From NCBI GenBank assembly GCA_020632925.1, contig JACKER010000010.1, forward strand, positions 186,001 to 250,000: a stretch of 64,000 nt of DNA, in the 5' to 3' direction. The position numbers and the translations under genes are program-made. Below are positions 1-8,200 of this stretch, one piece after another (the stretch's first letter is position 1; each line of letters starts with the position of its first letter). The notes below the pieces were generated by a model. The model worked only from the letters and a program-made list of their open reading frames with translations. It did not search any database and was not told the origin of the DNA. This DNA comes from Alphaproteobacteria bacterium (lineage in GTDB: Bacteria > Myxococcota_A > UBA796 > GCA-2862545).

Positions 1-88
1 CGACCGCCTGGACCACGCGGTACCCCACGAGGACCAGGAACATCAGGCCGGAGAGCAGCACCACCAGCCAGCCGAACAACTTCCTCAC
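1..88 (-). CDS. Efflux pump periplasmic adaptor, N-terminal fragment (partial)
   Basis: Only the first 29 codons lie in the window; the gene runs off the left edge. They encode a short basic start (VRKLF) followed by one hydrophobic helix of about 20 residues, as in the inner-membrane anchor or signal segment of HlyD/AcrA-type membrane fusion proteins. The GTG start overlaps the stop of the upstream TetR gene by four bases (GTGA), so the two are probably translated together. A TetR repressor followed directly by an adaptor and then an RND or ABC permease is a common drug or solvent efflux arrangement, and this context is the main reason for the call. Any other membrane-anchored protein remains possible. 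Confidence 0.45.
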   Translation of the reverse strand, partial: MRKLFGWLVVLLSGLMFLVLVGYRVVQAV

Positions 89-693
89 GAGGTCTCCCCA
101 GCGCGGAACCCGCGCAGGACGGCGTGGCGAACCACGCGGGTCGCGGCGTCGAAGTCGACCTCGAGGCCGAAGATCGAGCGCTTGATGAAGGATTCGAGCA
201 TCCCGTGGATGGCGCCGACGAGGATCCAGGGGTCCTCCTCGATCAGCACGCCGTCCGCCTGCCCGCGCTCGATCAGCGCCTCGAGGGCGTCGAAGTACCC
301 GATCATGGACTCGAGGGCGGGGATGACGGCGTGCAGCTCGTTGCTGCCGTCGTTCCGGAGCAGGAGCAGCGCCCGCCAGACGGGCTGCGTGTCCTGGACG
401 GTCTTCGCGTACGCCGAGAGGAAGCGGTCGAAGAGCTCCTCGAACGTCCCCTCGGCGGTCGACAGGTCCTGGACCTGGGCGAAGAAGGGACCGAGGTGGT
501 CCTCGATCACAGCGGCCACGAGCTCGTCCTTGCTCTTGAAGTGCCGGTAGATGGAGCCCACGGCGAACTCGGATCGCTTGGCGACCTCGTCCATCGTCAG
601 CCCCTCGGGGCCGCGCTCCTCCAACAACGCGGTCGCAGCGTCCAGGATCTCCTGGCGATGCCGCATCCGCTCGCGCTCTCGACGTCCCGCCAT
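85..693 (-). CDS. TetR/AcrR family transcriptional regulator
   Basis: Protein of 202 residues, the usual TetR length. The helix-turn-helix lies at about residues 28-56 (TMDEVAKRSEFAVGSIYRHF), with the typical YRHFKSKDEL that closes the DNA-binding domain. The rest is a helical ligand-binding and dimerisation region with no close match to a named subfamily. It starts at ATG 693 after a basic tail (MAGRRERER). The downstream gene begins inside its stop codon and looks like an efflux adaptor, so the protein probably represses its own operon until a toxic ligand binds. A REP-like repeat (769-949) sits 75 bases upstream of the start. Confidence 0.9.
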   Translation of the reverse strand: MAGRRERERMRHRQEILDAATALLEERGPEGLTMDEVAKRSEFAVGSIYRHFKSKDELVAAVIEDHLGPFFAQVQDLSTAEGTFEELFDRFLSAYAKTVQDTQPVWRALLLLRNDGSNELHAVIPALESMIGYFDALEALIERGQADGVLIEEDPWILVGAIHGMLESFIKRSIFGLEVDFDAATRVVRHAVLRGFRAGETS

Positions 694-768
694 GCAAAAC
701 CTGAACGAGGTTCCGCATTCGTAACGCGCCTACGAAAGGTGTCCATGGTTCGCACCGCCCCCCGATCC

Positions 769-949
769 GGTGTCAGGACGTGACGTGTGATCTTTCTTTG
801 GCGAAGATCAAAGGTTCAACCGTTGTTCGCCCTGACCCCAGGGGCCTGGATGACCCGTTCGAGGTGTGCGACGCCACTGATGCCGCCCCCTCAGAGTGGG
901 CGTTCATCCGTCGGCCAGCGGAAATGATCAATGATCAAGTCCTGACACC
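769..949. repeat. REP-like element copy A with GGTGTCAGGAC inverted ends
   Basis: Both ends carry the same inverted sequence, GGTGTCAGGAC at 769-779 and its complement at 939-949. The right end shares 23 bases (CAATGATCAAGTCCTGACAC plus CTG) with a second copy at 53448-53545. An internal perfect stem TGATCTT/AAGATCA lies at 788-794 and 804-810. The interior otherwise differs between the copies, and no open frame is convincing. Short palindromic elements with conserved ends like this are often mobilised by REP-associated tyrosine transposases; that link is inference, since no transposase is in the window. Confidence 0.6.
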
Positions 950-969
950 TGGCCCGGGTTCGCACCTGG

Positions 970-1380
970 CTAGGGTTCGAGCCAGGCGAGCACGAGGGAG
1001 CCGTCGCGGCTGTCGTGGCCGCCCATGGCGTGGACGGAGAGGAAGGCGTCGGCCGTCACGCGCCCCTCGCAGGTCTGGCAGCGCACGAGATAGTGCAGGT
1101 CGACCTCGCAGTCCTCGTCGTGGGGGCAGCGGTCGAAGACGTCGACCGCGTTGAGCGAGTTGGTCCCGACCTCCACAACCTCGAGGTCCTCGTCGAGCGA
1201 GGAGAGCTCGCCCGACCCGGAGAACCCCACCCGCACGGCGCCGTCGAACGGCCCGTCCGGCCAGGCCTCGGGCGTCACCGTGAGCCGCAGCGCGAACTCC
1301 CCGGGCCCGGTGAACGGGTGGGCCAGCCGATCGGACGCCAGCCAGACCTCCGAGCACGCCACGAGCGACCAGAACACCAC
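970..1380 (-). CDS. Putative small lipoprotein
   Basis: Predicted 136-residue protein of unknown function. The chosen GTG at 1380 gives a very short hydrophobic start, MVFWSLVAC, which ends in a plausible lipobox. It is preceded by a GGAGGAGGG ribosome site and a TACTCT -10-like box at 1399-1404. The reading frame stays open further upstream, but that extension is arginine-rich shadow of the divergent DUF211 gene. The mature part has four cysteines in a cluster (CPHDEDC and CQTC) and many acidic residues, consistent with a secreted disulphide-bonded domain. No family was recognised. It diverges from the DUF211 gene across 34 bases. Confidence 0.55.
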   Translation of the reverse strand: MVFWSLVACSEVWLASDRLAHPFTGPGEFALRLTVTPEAWPDGPFDGAVRVGFSGSGELSSLDEDLEVVEVGTNSLNAVDVFDRCPHDEDCEVDLHYLVRCQTCEGRVTADAFLSVHAMGGHDSRDGSLVLAWLEP

Positions 1381-1398
1381 ACCGCCCTCCTCCCCACC

Positions 1399-1408
1399 AG
1401 AGTACGAT
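1399..1408. promoter_or_regulatory. Overlapping divergent -10 boxes
   Basis: TACGAT (1403-1408, plus strand) ends six bases before the DUF211 ATG. TACTCT (minus strand, 1404-1399) ends 18 bases before the divergent lipoprotein GTG. The two boxes share the TA step. The plus-side spacing would put transcription initiation at or next to the start codon, giving a leaderless DUF211 message, and there is no Shine-Dalgarno sequence on that side. Confidence 0.45.
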
Positions 1409-1414
1409 GGCGCG

Positions 1415-1702
1415 ATGGCAGCCCTCCGCCGTCTCGTGCTCGACGTCCTCAAGCCCCACGCCCCCAGCGTCGTCGAGCTGGCCCGCCGCCTCTCCGATCT
1501 GTCCGGCGTGACCGCCGTGAACGTGTCGGTGGTCGAGGTCGACCAGAAGGTCGAGAATGTCAAGATCACGCTCGAGGGCGACGCCCTGACCTACGACGAG
1601 ATCGAGGCCCAGATCCGCCAGCTCGGGGCCGCGGTCCACTCGATCGACGAGGTCGTCGCCGGCGCACGGATCATCGACGACCCCGCCACGCCGCAGGACT
1701 GA
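1415..1702 (+). CDS. DUF211 domain protein
   Basis: 95-residue protein that matches the DUF211 family over its whole length: RRLVLDVLKPHAPSVVELA at the start, then VNVSVVEVDQ, ENVKITLEGDAL and the C-terminal HSIDEVVAG signature. DUF211 proteins are small ferredoxin-fold oligomers of unknown biochemical role, known mainly from archaea. The ATG at 1415 is chosen because it fits the family start and has a TACGAT box six bases upstream. A longer in-frame extension is unlike the family. The next gene begins two bases after the stop and encodes a TIGR00267-type membrane protein, so the pair is probably one functional unit, perhaps handling a metal or other small ligand. Confidence 0.88.
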   Translation: MAALRRLVLDVLKPHAPSVVELARRLSDLSGVTAVNVSVVEVDQKVENVKITLEGDALTYDEIEAQIRQLGAAVHSIDEVVAGARIIDDPATPQD

Positions 1703-1704
1703 GC

Positions 1705-2292
1705 GTGCGTTGGCTCGACGATCTGCGCGAGGTCGAGCGCCTCACGCACATCTCGGGCATCGCCCGGCGCTACTTCGTGATGAACGCGTTCGACGGCGTG
1801 GTCACGGTCCTCGGGGTGGTGGCAGGGACCTGGGGTGCCGGCGTCGAGGAGCCGCGGATCGTGCTGCTCACGGGGCTCGGCGCCTCGCTCGCCATGGCCG
1901 TGAGCGGGGTCTCGGGCGCCTGGCTGTCCGAGACGGCGGAGCGCGACCGCACCCTCGGCGAGCTCGAGCACCAGCTGCTCACCGACCTGTCGGACACCAG
2001 GCTCGCCCGTGCCGCCCGGGTCGCCGTCTGGCTCGTCACCCTCGTGGACGGCGCGAGCCCGCTGCTCGCCGGCGCGCTGCCGCTCGCGCCCTTCGCCGTC
2101 GGCGACCTCCTGCCCGACCTGCGCTCCGCCTACGTCGCCTCGGGGGTGCTCGCCGGGCTGGAGCTGGTCGCGCTGGGCGTCTACCTCGGTCGCATCGGGC
2201 GCGGCGGCGGCCCGAGGTACGTCCTGTTCACCCTCACGGCCGGGGTCCTGGCCCTGGCGGGCGGGCTGTCGATGCGCGCCTGCGAACCCTGA
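1705..2292 (+). CDS. TIGR00267/VIT-like integral membrane protein
   Basis: 195-residue membrane protein with about five hydrophobic segments. It shows the signatures of the TIGR00267 branch of the VIT1/CCC1 superfamily: RRYFVMNAFDGVVTVLGVVAG near the start (about residues 19-39), then ISG-like AMAVSGVSGAWLSETAER and a second transmembrane half with DGASPLLAGALPL. VIT/CCC1 proteins move Fe(II) or Mn(II) across membranes. TIGR00267 members are mostly archaeal and uncharacterised, so metal transport is inference. It starts at GTG 1705, two bases after the DUF211 stop, and so is co-transcribed with it. It converges on the oxygenase-cyclase gene with only six bases between the stops. Confidence 0.82.
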   Translation: MRWLDDLREVERLTHISGIARRYFVMNAFDGVVTVLGVVAGTWGAGVEEPRIVLLTGLGASLAMAVSGVSGAWLSETAERDRTLGELEHQLLTDLSDTRLARAARVAVWLVTLVDGASPLLAGALPLAPFAVGDLLPDLRSAYVASGVLAGLELVALGVYLGRIGRGGGPRYVLFTLTAGVLALAGGLSMRACEP

Positions 2293-2298
2293 GCCGAC

Positions 2299-5241
2299 TC
2301 ACCACGCCCGGCCGTACGCGGAGAGCGCGAAGAGCCCGAGGTAGTCCGGCAGCAGGTCCTCGCCGTAGAACATCGTGGGCGGCACGAGCACCGAGAGCGG
2401 GCCCGGGTCCGTCCAGCCGCCGCCCTCCTCCTGGGTGTGGAGCAGCCAGCGCACGCCCCGCTCGACGGACCGCGTGCGCCCGTACCCGTGCGCGCAGAGC
2501 GCCCACACCGCGAGCGCCGTCTGCGTGGCCGAGGGCGCGCCGCGACCCGCCAGCTCGGGCGACGCGTACGTCTCCGTCCCCTCGCCCCACGCGCCGTCCG
2601 GGTGCTGGAACGAGAGCAGCCAGTCGAGCGCCTGGCGCACCATCGGGTCCGACGCGTCCACGCCCACCGAGGCCAGGCCGAGCAGCACGTAGGAGGTGGA
2701 GGCCACGAAGTTCGTCGTCCACCGCCCGAACCAGGCGTCGTTGGTCCACACCTGGTCCGCGAGGAAGGCCCGCGCCGCGCGCACCTCGGGCGTGTCCGGA
2801 CCGTGCCCCAGCAGCCCGAGCGCCAGCAGCGCGCGCCCCGTCAGCTCCTCGGTCGCCGGGTCGCGGAGGATGGGCGGGGTGTCGACGAGCAGCTTCAGCA
2901 CGCCGAGCACACCGTCGGGGGTCGGCGGCACCTCCGTCCCGATCGGCCCGCGCGGCTTGCTCGCCTGCCCCCAACCGAACGCGGGCCAGCCGCCGTCAGG
3001 GTTCTGCATCCCGAGCATCCACGCGAGCCCGTCGCGCGACGCGGCCTCGTTGTCCACGCGGTCTTCGGGAGCCCCCGCGCGCGCCAGGCACGCCAGCACC
3101 ATCGCCGTCGAGTCGGGGTCGAGGCCCAGCTCGTTGCCCGCCTCGAACGGCCACCCACCGGTTCGCGGCGCACCGGGTCGCGGCGTCTGCAGGTCCCAGG
3201 GCTCCGGCCGGCGCCCCTGCTCGGCCCGCAGGAACGCGAGCCCCCGGCGCACGGCGGGGTCCGACGGCGAGACCCCCGCCTCCACCATCGCGCGGCAGGC
3301 CATCGCCGTGTCCCACACCTCGCTCGAGTAGGGCTGGGCGAACACGCGCCCGCTCGCGTCGGTCACGACGAGCCGACGCAGCGAGGCGAGCGCGTCCCGC
3401 ACGCGGCGGTCCGTGAGCGGCAGCCCCTCCGCCACCAGCGCACACAGGCCGAGCGCGGTCACCGGCATCACCCCGAGCCAGGACCCCGTCCGGTCCTGCC
3501 GGTGCTCGAGCCACGACAGGATCCGCCGTCGCGTGAGCCGCGAACCCACGCGCCACAGCGGGGGCTTGCGTCGCCCTCGCCGGAGCCCGTCCAGGATCGC
3601 GGGCACCTCGAACAGTGTCAGGAGGTAGAACCCCTGGAGCCGGCGGGCGAGGACCCGCGACAGGCCGGGGATCAGCGCGATCGACGAGGGCGGGCCGGCG
3701 ACCTGGTCCGGCGGGATCAGCCCCGCCATCGCGAGGAAGGCGCCCGTCACCGGGTCCGCGGGCCAGCCCCCGTTCGCGTCGAGCCAGGCGCGCGCCGACG
3801 CCACCAGCGGGTCCGAGGCCGGAACGCCGGCGGCGACCAGGCCGGCGAGCACCGTGGCGGTGGAGGTGCCCGTCGCGAGGTCGGCGTCGACGCTGTCCGC
3901 GAACCCGCCGTTGCCGAGCTGGTGCTCGCGCAGCCAGGCGACGGCACCGTCCCGCTTCGCGCGGTCGAGCGTCCCGCAGAACCCCTCGGCGCACAGCCAC
4001 ATGCCGCTCATCGCTGGACCGCCGCGGTTGCGGTCCCACCACCAACCCTCGGGCTCCTGCAGCGCGCGCAGCCGGCCGACCCCGCGCGTCAACGCCTCGG
4101 AGACGTCGATGCGGGGCGCGTCGTCGGGCTCGGGTGGGAACCAGCGCCCTCGCAGCGGCAGCGGGATCTGGAACAGCGGGCGGTCGCCGCGCAGCGCACC
4201 CTCCATCCCGCGCAGGACCCCGAGGGTCACGTGGCGGCCGAGCGCGGAGAGCGCCTCGGAGCGGTCCTCCACGAGGTGGAACTCGCGATCCAGCAGGTTC
4301 ACCGCCGCCAGCACGACGCCGGTCCAGTCGGGGGGAGGCAGGCCGAGCGCGTCCGCGCACCGGTCTCCCGCGAAGTGCCGGATCTGCGTTGCGGGCATGG
4401 TGGCCAGCAGGCCGGGCATGAACCGGTCGTAGAACGCGACGATGGCGCTCACGAGCTGGTGCCCCGAGTCCGAGGCGCCCCACTGCCGCTCGCGGATGCG
4501 CTCGAACAGCGCCCGCCCGTCGTCCGGGTCCGTCGGCATCAGCTCGGGCGAGACCCCGAGGTTGCGGCCGAGGACCTTCCAGGCCGTGAAGAACGCGAGC
4601 TCCTGGCGGGCCGTCAGCGGGATGCCGAGCGTCCGGAAGCCGTCGAGGATGACGGTGGAGAACGCGAGCATCGTGCCCGCCAGGTCCTCCTGGTTCACCG
4701 GCAGGCCCCAGGCGGCGTCGTAGTCCGGCTGCGCCGCCACGTACCGCCGGATCGCGGCGTGCATCAGCCGGATCTTCTGGGCGTCGCGGATCCCCTTGCC
4801 CCCGGGCGACAGCCCACCGGGCGACAGCGCGTCCAGGATGAACTGGAAGGTCTCCATCACCCGCCGCTGGGTGTCCCGCGTCAGGCGCTGGGTGAACACC
4901 AGCACGTGCGAGCCGTTCTTCGACGCGTAGGTCTGGGGCAGCGACGAGAAGCCGAGCAGCATGAGGACCGTGACGCCGTGCGTCGCGAAGAAGGCCTCGG
5001 CCTCGTCGATCAGCGGGCGCTCCTCGGCCGTGGGCGGCGAGCGCTGCTCGGCGAGGTAGCAGCGGACCACCGGGGGCAGCGTGCGCGGCGGTGTCCCGGC
5101 GTTGCGCACCATCGTGGACAGCACGGCGTTCACGGCCTCGAGCCCCTCGGCGTCGTGGATGGCGCGGAGCACGTCGTCCGCGGGTGGGTCCCCGCGCTCC
5201 CGCATCCCGTCCAGCAGCTCGTCGGTCCAGCGCACGCTCAC
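2299..5241 (-). CDS. MpaB/latex-clearing-type oxygenase fused to squalene-hopene cyclase-like domain
   Basis: 980 residues in two parts. Residues about 55-330 match the DUF2236/MpaB/Lcp haem oxygenase family. R126, T130 and H161 fall where latex clearing protein has R164, T168 and the haem ligand H198, with the same 30-residue T-to-H spacing; the Lcp K167 position is E129. The later WGLPVNQEDLAGTMLAFS block is also typical. Residues about 370-980 resemble squalene-hopene cyclases: several QW-type repeats (QNPDGGW, QHPDGAW, QEEGGGW), PYSSEVWDTA, and the C-terminal FYGEDLLPDYLGLFALSAYGR-like end. The class II acid motif DXDD appears as D708-P-D710-S-T. There is no signal peptide or transmembrane helix. 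Oxygenases of this family cut prenyl chains and the cyclases fold them, so an isoprenoid oxidase-cyclase is a reasonable inference; the substrate is unknown. GTG 5241 overlaps the kinase stop; GTG 5235 has the better spacing to GGGAGG. Confidence 0.8.
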   Translation of the reverse strand: MSVRWTDELLDGMRERGDPPADDVLRAIHDAEGLEAVNAVLSTMVRNAGTPPRTLPPVVRCYLAEQRSPPTAEERPLIDEAEAFFATHGVTVLMLLGFSSLPQTYASKNGSHVLVFTQRLTRDTQRRVMETFQFILDALSPGGLSPGGKGIRDAQKIRLMHAAIRRYVAAQPDYDAAWGLPVNQEDLAGTMLAFSTVILDGFRTLGIPLTARQELAFFTAWKVLGRNLGVSPELMPTDPDDGRALFERIRERQWGASDSGHQLVSAIVAFYDRFMPGLLATMPATQIRHFAGDRCADALGLPPPDWTGVVLAAVNLLDREFHLVEDRSEALSALGRHVTLGVLRGMEGALRGDRPLFQIPLPLRGRWFPPEPDDAPRIDVSEALTRGVGRLRALQEPEGWWWDRNRGGPAMSGMWLCAEGFCGTLDRAKRDGAVAWLREHQLGNGGFADSVDADLATGTSTATVLAGLVAAGVPASDPLVASARAWLDANGGWPADPVTGAFLAMAGLIPPDQVAGPPSSIALIPGLSRVLARRLQGFYLLTLFEVPAILDGLRRGRRKPPLWRVGSRLTRRRILSWLEHRQDRTGSWLGVMPVTALGLCALVAEGLPLTDRRVRDALASLRRLVVTDASGRVFAQPYSSEVWDTAMACRAMVEAGVSPSDPAVRRGLAFLRAEQGRRPEPWDLQTPRPGAPRTGGWPFEAGNELGLDPDSTAMVLACLARAGAPEDRVDNEAASRDGLAWMLGMQNPDGGWPAFGWGQASKPRGPIGTEVPPTPDGVLGVLKLLVDTPPILRDPATEELTGRALLALGLLGHGPDTPEVRAARAFLADQVWTNDAWFGRWTTNFVASTSYVLLGLASVGVDASDPMVRQALDWLLSFQHPDGAWGEGTETYASPELAGRGAPSATQTALAVWALCAHGYGRTRSVERGVRWLLHTQEEGGGWTDPGPLSVLVPPTMFYGEDLLPDYLGLFALSAYGRAW

Positions 5242-8200
5242 CCTCCCACCGCCGTCCGGCGCACCGATCCAGCGCAACCGAGCCTCCGCGCCGCCAGCCG
5301 CAGCGCCCCCGCTCGCTCGGGGTCGGGCGCGAGGCGCAGCGCCTCCGCATCCGCCAGGAGCACGTGCTCCTCCATGCCGAGCGCGGACGCCGCCTCCCGC
5401 GACCGTCCGAGCGCGTCCCTCGCCCGCTCGCTGCGCCCCGTCAGCGCGTGGAGCACGCCCTCGTGGCGCAGGGCGGGTGCCCGTCCGATCGCGAACCGGG
5501 AGGCGTACCGCGCGGCCCCCTCGACGGCCCGTTCCGCCTCCGCCACGAGCGTCCGGTCCTCGTGTGCCAGACGGAGCCACGTCGCGGGGGCGTGGCAGTG
5601 GTAGGGGAAGACGCCGAAGGCCTCCTCCGAGCCGCGGCGGCAGAGCTCCGACGCCCGCGCGACGGCCTCCCGCGCCTCGGCCACCAGGCCCTGGTCCAGC
5701 AGCAGGGCCGCGTGGAGCGCGAGCACGTTGCTCCGCGTGGCGTGGTCGCCGCCCTCGCCGAGCTCGGCGCGGACCGTGCGGACCTCGGCCACCGCGCGGT
5801 CGGTGTTGCCGACCGAGGACAGCGCGTCGACCAGCACGCAACGCGCCCAGAGGCGGGGCATCTGCGACCGTGAGACCCGCAGCACCTCGTCGCAACGGGT
5901 CGTGGCGTCCTCGATCCGTCCGGCCAGCTGCAGTCCCGTGCAGCGCATCTGCGCGCAGACCGCCGCCTGCTCGGCGTCCCCCACGGCGCGCGCGGCCGAC
6001 TCGCCCCGATCCAGCGCCGCGTGCAGGTCCTCCCAGCGCGCGTTCCCGAGCGCCAGGCTGGCGAGCGCCAGGCACACGAGGACCTCGTCGTGTCGGTCGC
6101 CAGACCCGGCGAGGCGCTCCTCGGCCCGATCGAACCAGCGCCGGCTCAAGCGGTCGACCCCAGCGAAGCCCGCCATCACGCCGAGCGTCGCCAGGTCGGA
6201 GGCCCGTCGCGCGCGGCGACCGCCCGCGCTCCCGTGAGCCGAGGCCCGAAGCGCCGATGCGAGCATCGGGAGCGGCTCGTTGCGGAGGATCTGGAGATAG
6301 ACGAGGTACCGGTGCGCCTCCGCGAGGTCGGCGTGGCGCTCCGCGAGCTCCGGCGGAGGATCAGCGGGCTCGGACCGCAGCAGCCGCCACAGCTCGCCGA
6401 GCAGCAGACCCACCAGCTGGACGCCGCCCCAGAGCCCGCCACCGAAGCGCTCTCCCGCCACCTCGAGGGCGGAACCGAGGGCTTCGCTGCAACCGGTCGC
6501 GTCGCCCGCACCCCACCGCGCCCGACCGAGGCGCAGCTCGACGCGGGTCCGGAGCGCCGGCGGGGCGTCGGTCGGGAGGTGGTGCCGCGCGTACGCCAGC
6601 TCCCCCACCGCTCGTTCGAACGCGATGCCCGCGAGCGCCTCCTCCCCCGCGCGCAGGCTGGCCTCCCAGGCGCTCGGATCGCCGGCCTCCCGCAGGTGCC
6701 GCGCGACCCGTCCGTGTCGTCCCGGTCGAGCCGGGAGCAGCGACGTCGCGGCCTCGGCGTGAAGCGCCCGCCGCTCCTCGGCGCCGATGCGGTCGTGCAC
6801 CACCTCCGCCAGCGCCGGCGAGGGGAAGCGCAGCCGCCCCCGCTCGTCGAAGCCCACGATGGAGAGCCGGACGAGCACGTCCACGTCGGCGGGATCCGCT
6901 CGCCTGAGCAGCAGCTCCTCCTCCGCGCCGAACCCGAGCACCGCGGCCCACTGCAGGGCCGGCCAGGCGGTGGCGGGGACGGCGGCCAGGCGGTGGTCCA
7001 CGAGCTCGGTCACCGTGGCTGGCAGCTCGAGCGCGGAGAGCTCCGCCGAGCGCAGCATCCAGGTCCCGCTGCGGTCGCGGTCGAGCAGTCCGGCGTGGAC
7101 CGCCGCCCGCAGCAGCTCGGCGACGACGAACGGATGCCCGGCCGCCCGCGACGCGATGGCCTGCGACAACACCGGCGGCACGTCCGTCCCGCCACACATC
7201 GACGCGAGCATGGCGCGCACCTGCTCGTCGGTGAGCGGGGGCAGCTCGACCGAGCGGGACGCCACCGGCGCGGGACGGGTACCCGACGAGAGCACGACGA
7301 CCCGCTCGAGGTCCGCCGGCTCGAGAGAGTCCAGGAAGGCCGCGGTGAGCTCGTCGGCGTACTGAAGATCGTCCACCACCAGCACCAGGGCCTCTCGGCG
7401 GGCCAGCAGCTCCAGGACGGCGCGCAGCGCGGCGAAGAGGCGGATCCGCTCGGTGTCCGGACGCAGCTCGGGCGGCTCGACCGCGCCGGCGACCGCGGGG
7501 AGCTCGCGCAGGCTGGGCTCGTAGCGGGCGAGCAGTGCGCCATGGTGCGCCAGCGCCTCGGCGTCGGGTCCGCCAGGCACCGCGAGGGCGCGGTCGAGCG
7601 CGAGGCGCAGCAGCGGACGGAGCGGATCGAGCGGAGCCGCCGTCCGCGCACCGGAGGCGGGCACGCAGGGACAGGACACGGCCACCCGACCGGCCTGGCG
7701 CAGGCTCTGGGCGACCTCCACGAGCGCGCGGGTGCGGCCCGATCCGGCATCGCCGCGGACGTGCCACCAGCCCCCACCGGCCTGCGCCGCCTGCACCAGC
7801 CGCGCGCTCACGTCGCCGGGGGGCTGGAAGGCCGGGCGGTAGACGTAGGGACGGGGTTGCACCGAGCCCGACGGAGGCTCCTGCGCGCCCAGCGAGGCGA
7901 GCACGCCCGAGACCACGCGCGCGTGGGCGGTCCGGGACCGGGGGTCGGGATGCAGCAGCTCCTCGAGCAGGTGCGCGAGCGGTCCGGGCACGTCGGTGGC
8001 GAAGCGGTCGATCGAGGGAGCGCGCTGCCCGATCTTCGCGAACACCACCGAGGAGCGGGACCCGACGAAGGGCGGTCGCCCACACAACGCCTCGAACAGC
8101 ATCACGCCGAACGCGTACAGGTCCGCGCGGGCGTCCACGAGATCACCGATGGCCTGCTCGGGCGCCATGTAGCTGACGGTGCCGCCGGCGAGCGCCAGTG

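Noticed and set aside
2299..5241. Secreted rubber oxygenase (true Lcp)
   Set aside because: There is no Sec or Tat signal, the Lcp K167 position is Glu, and the protein carries a cyclase domain; only family-level relation is claimed.
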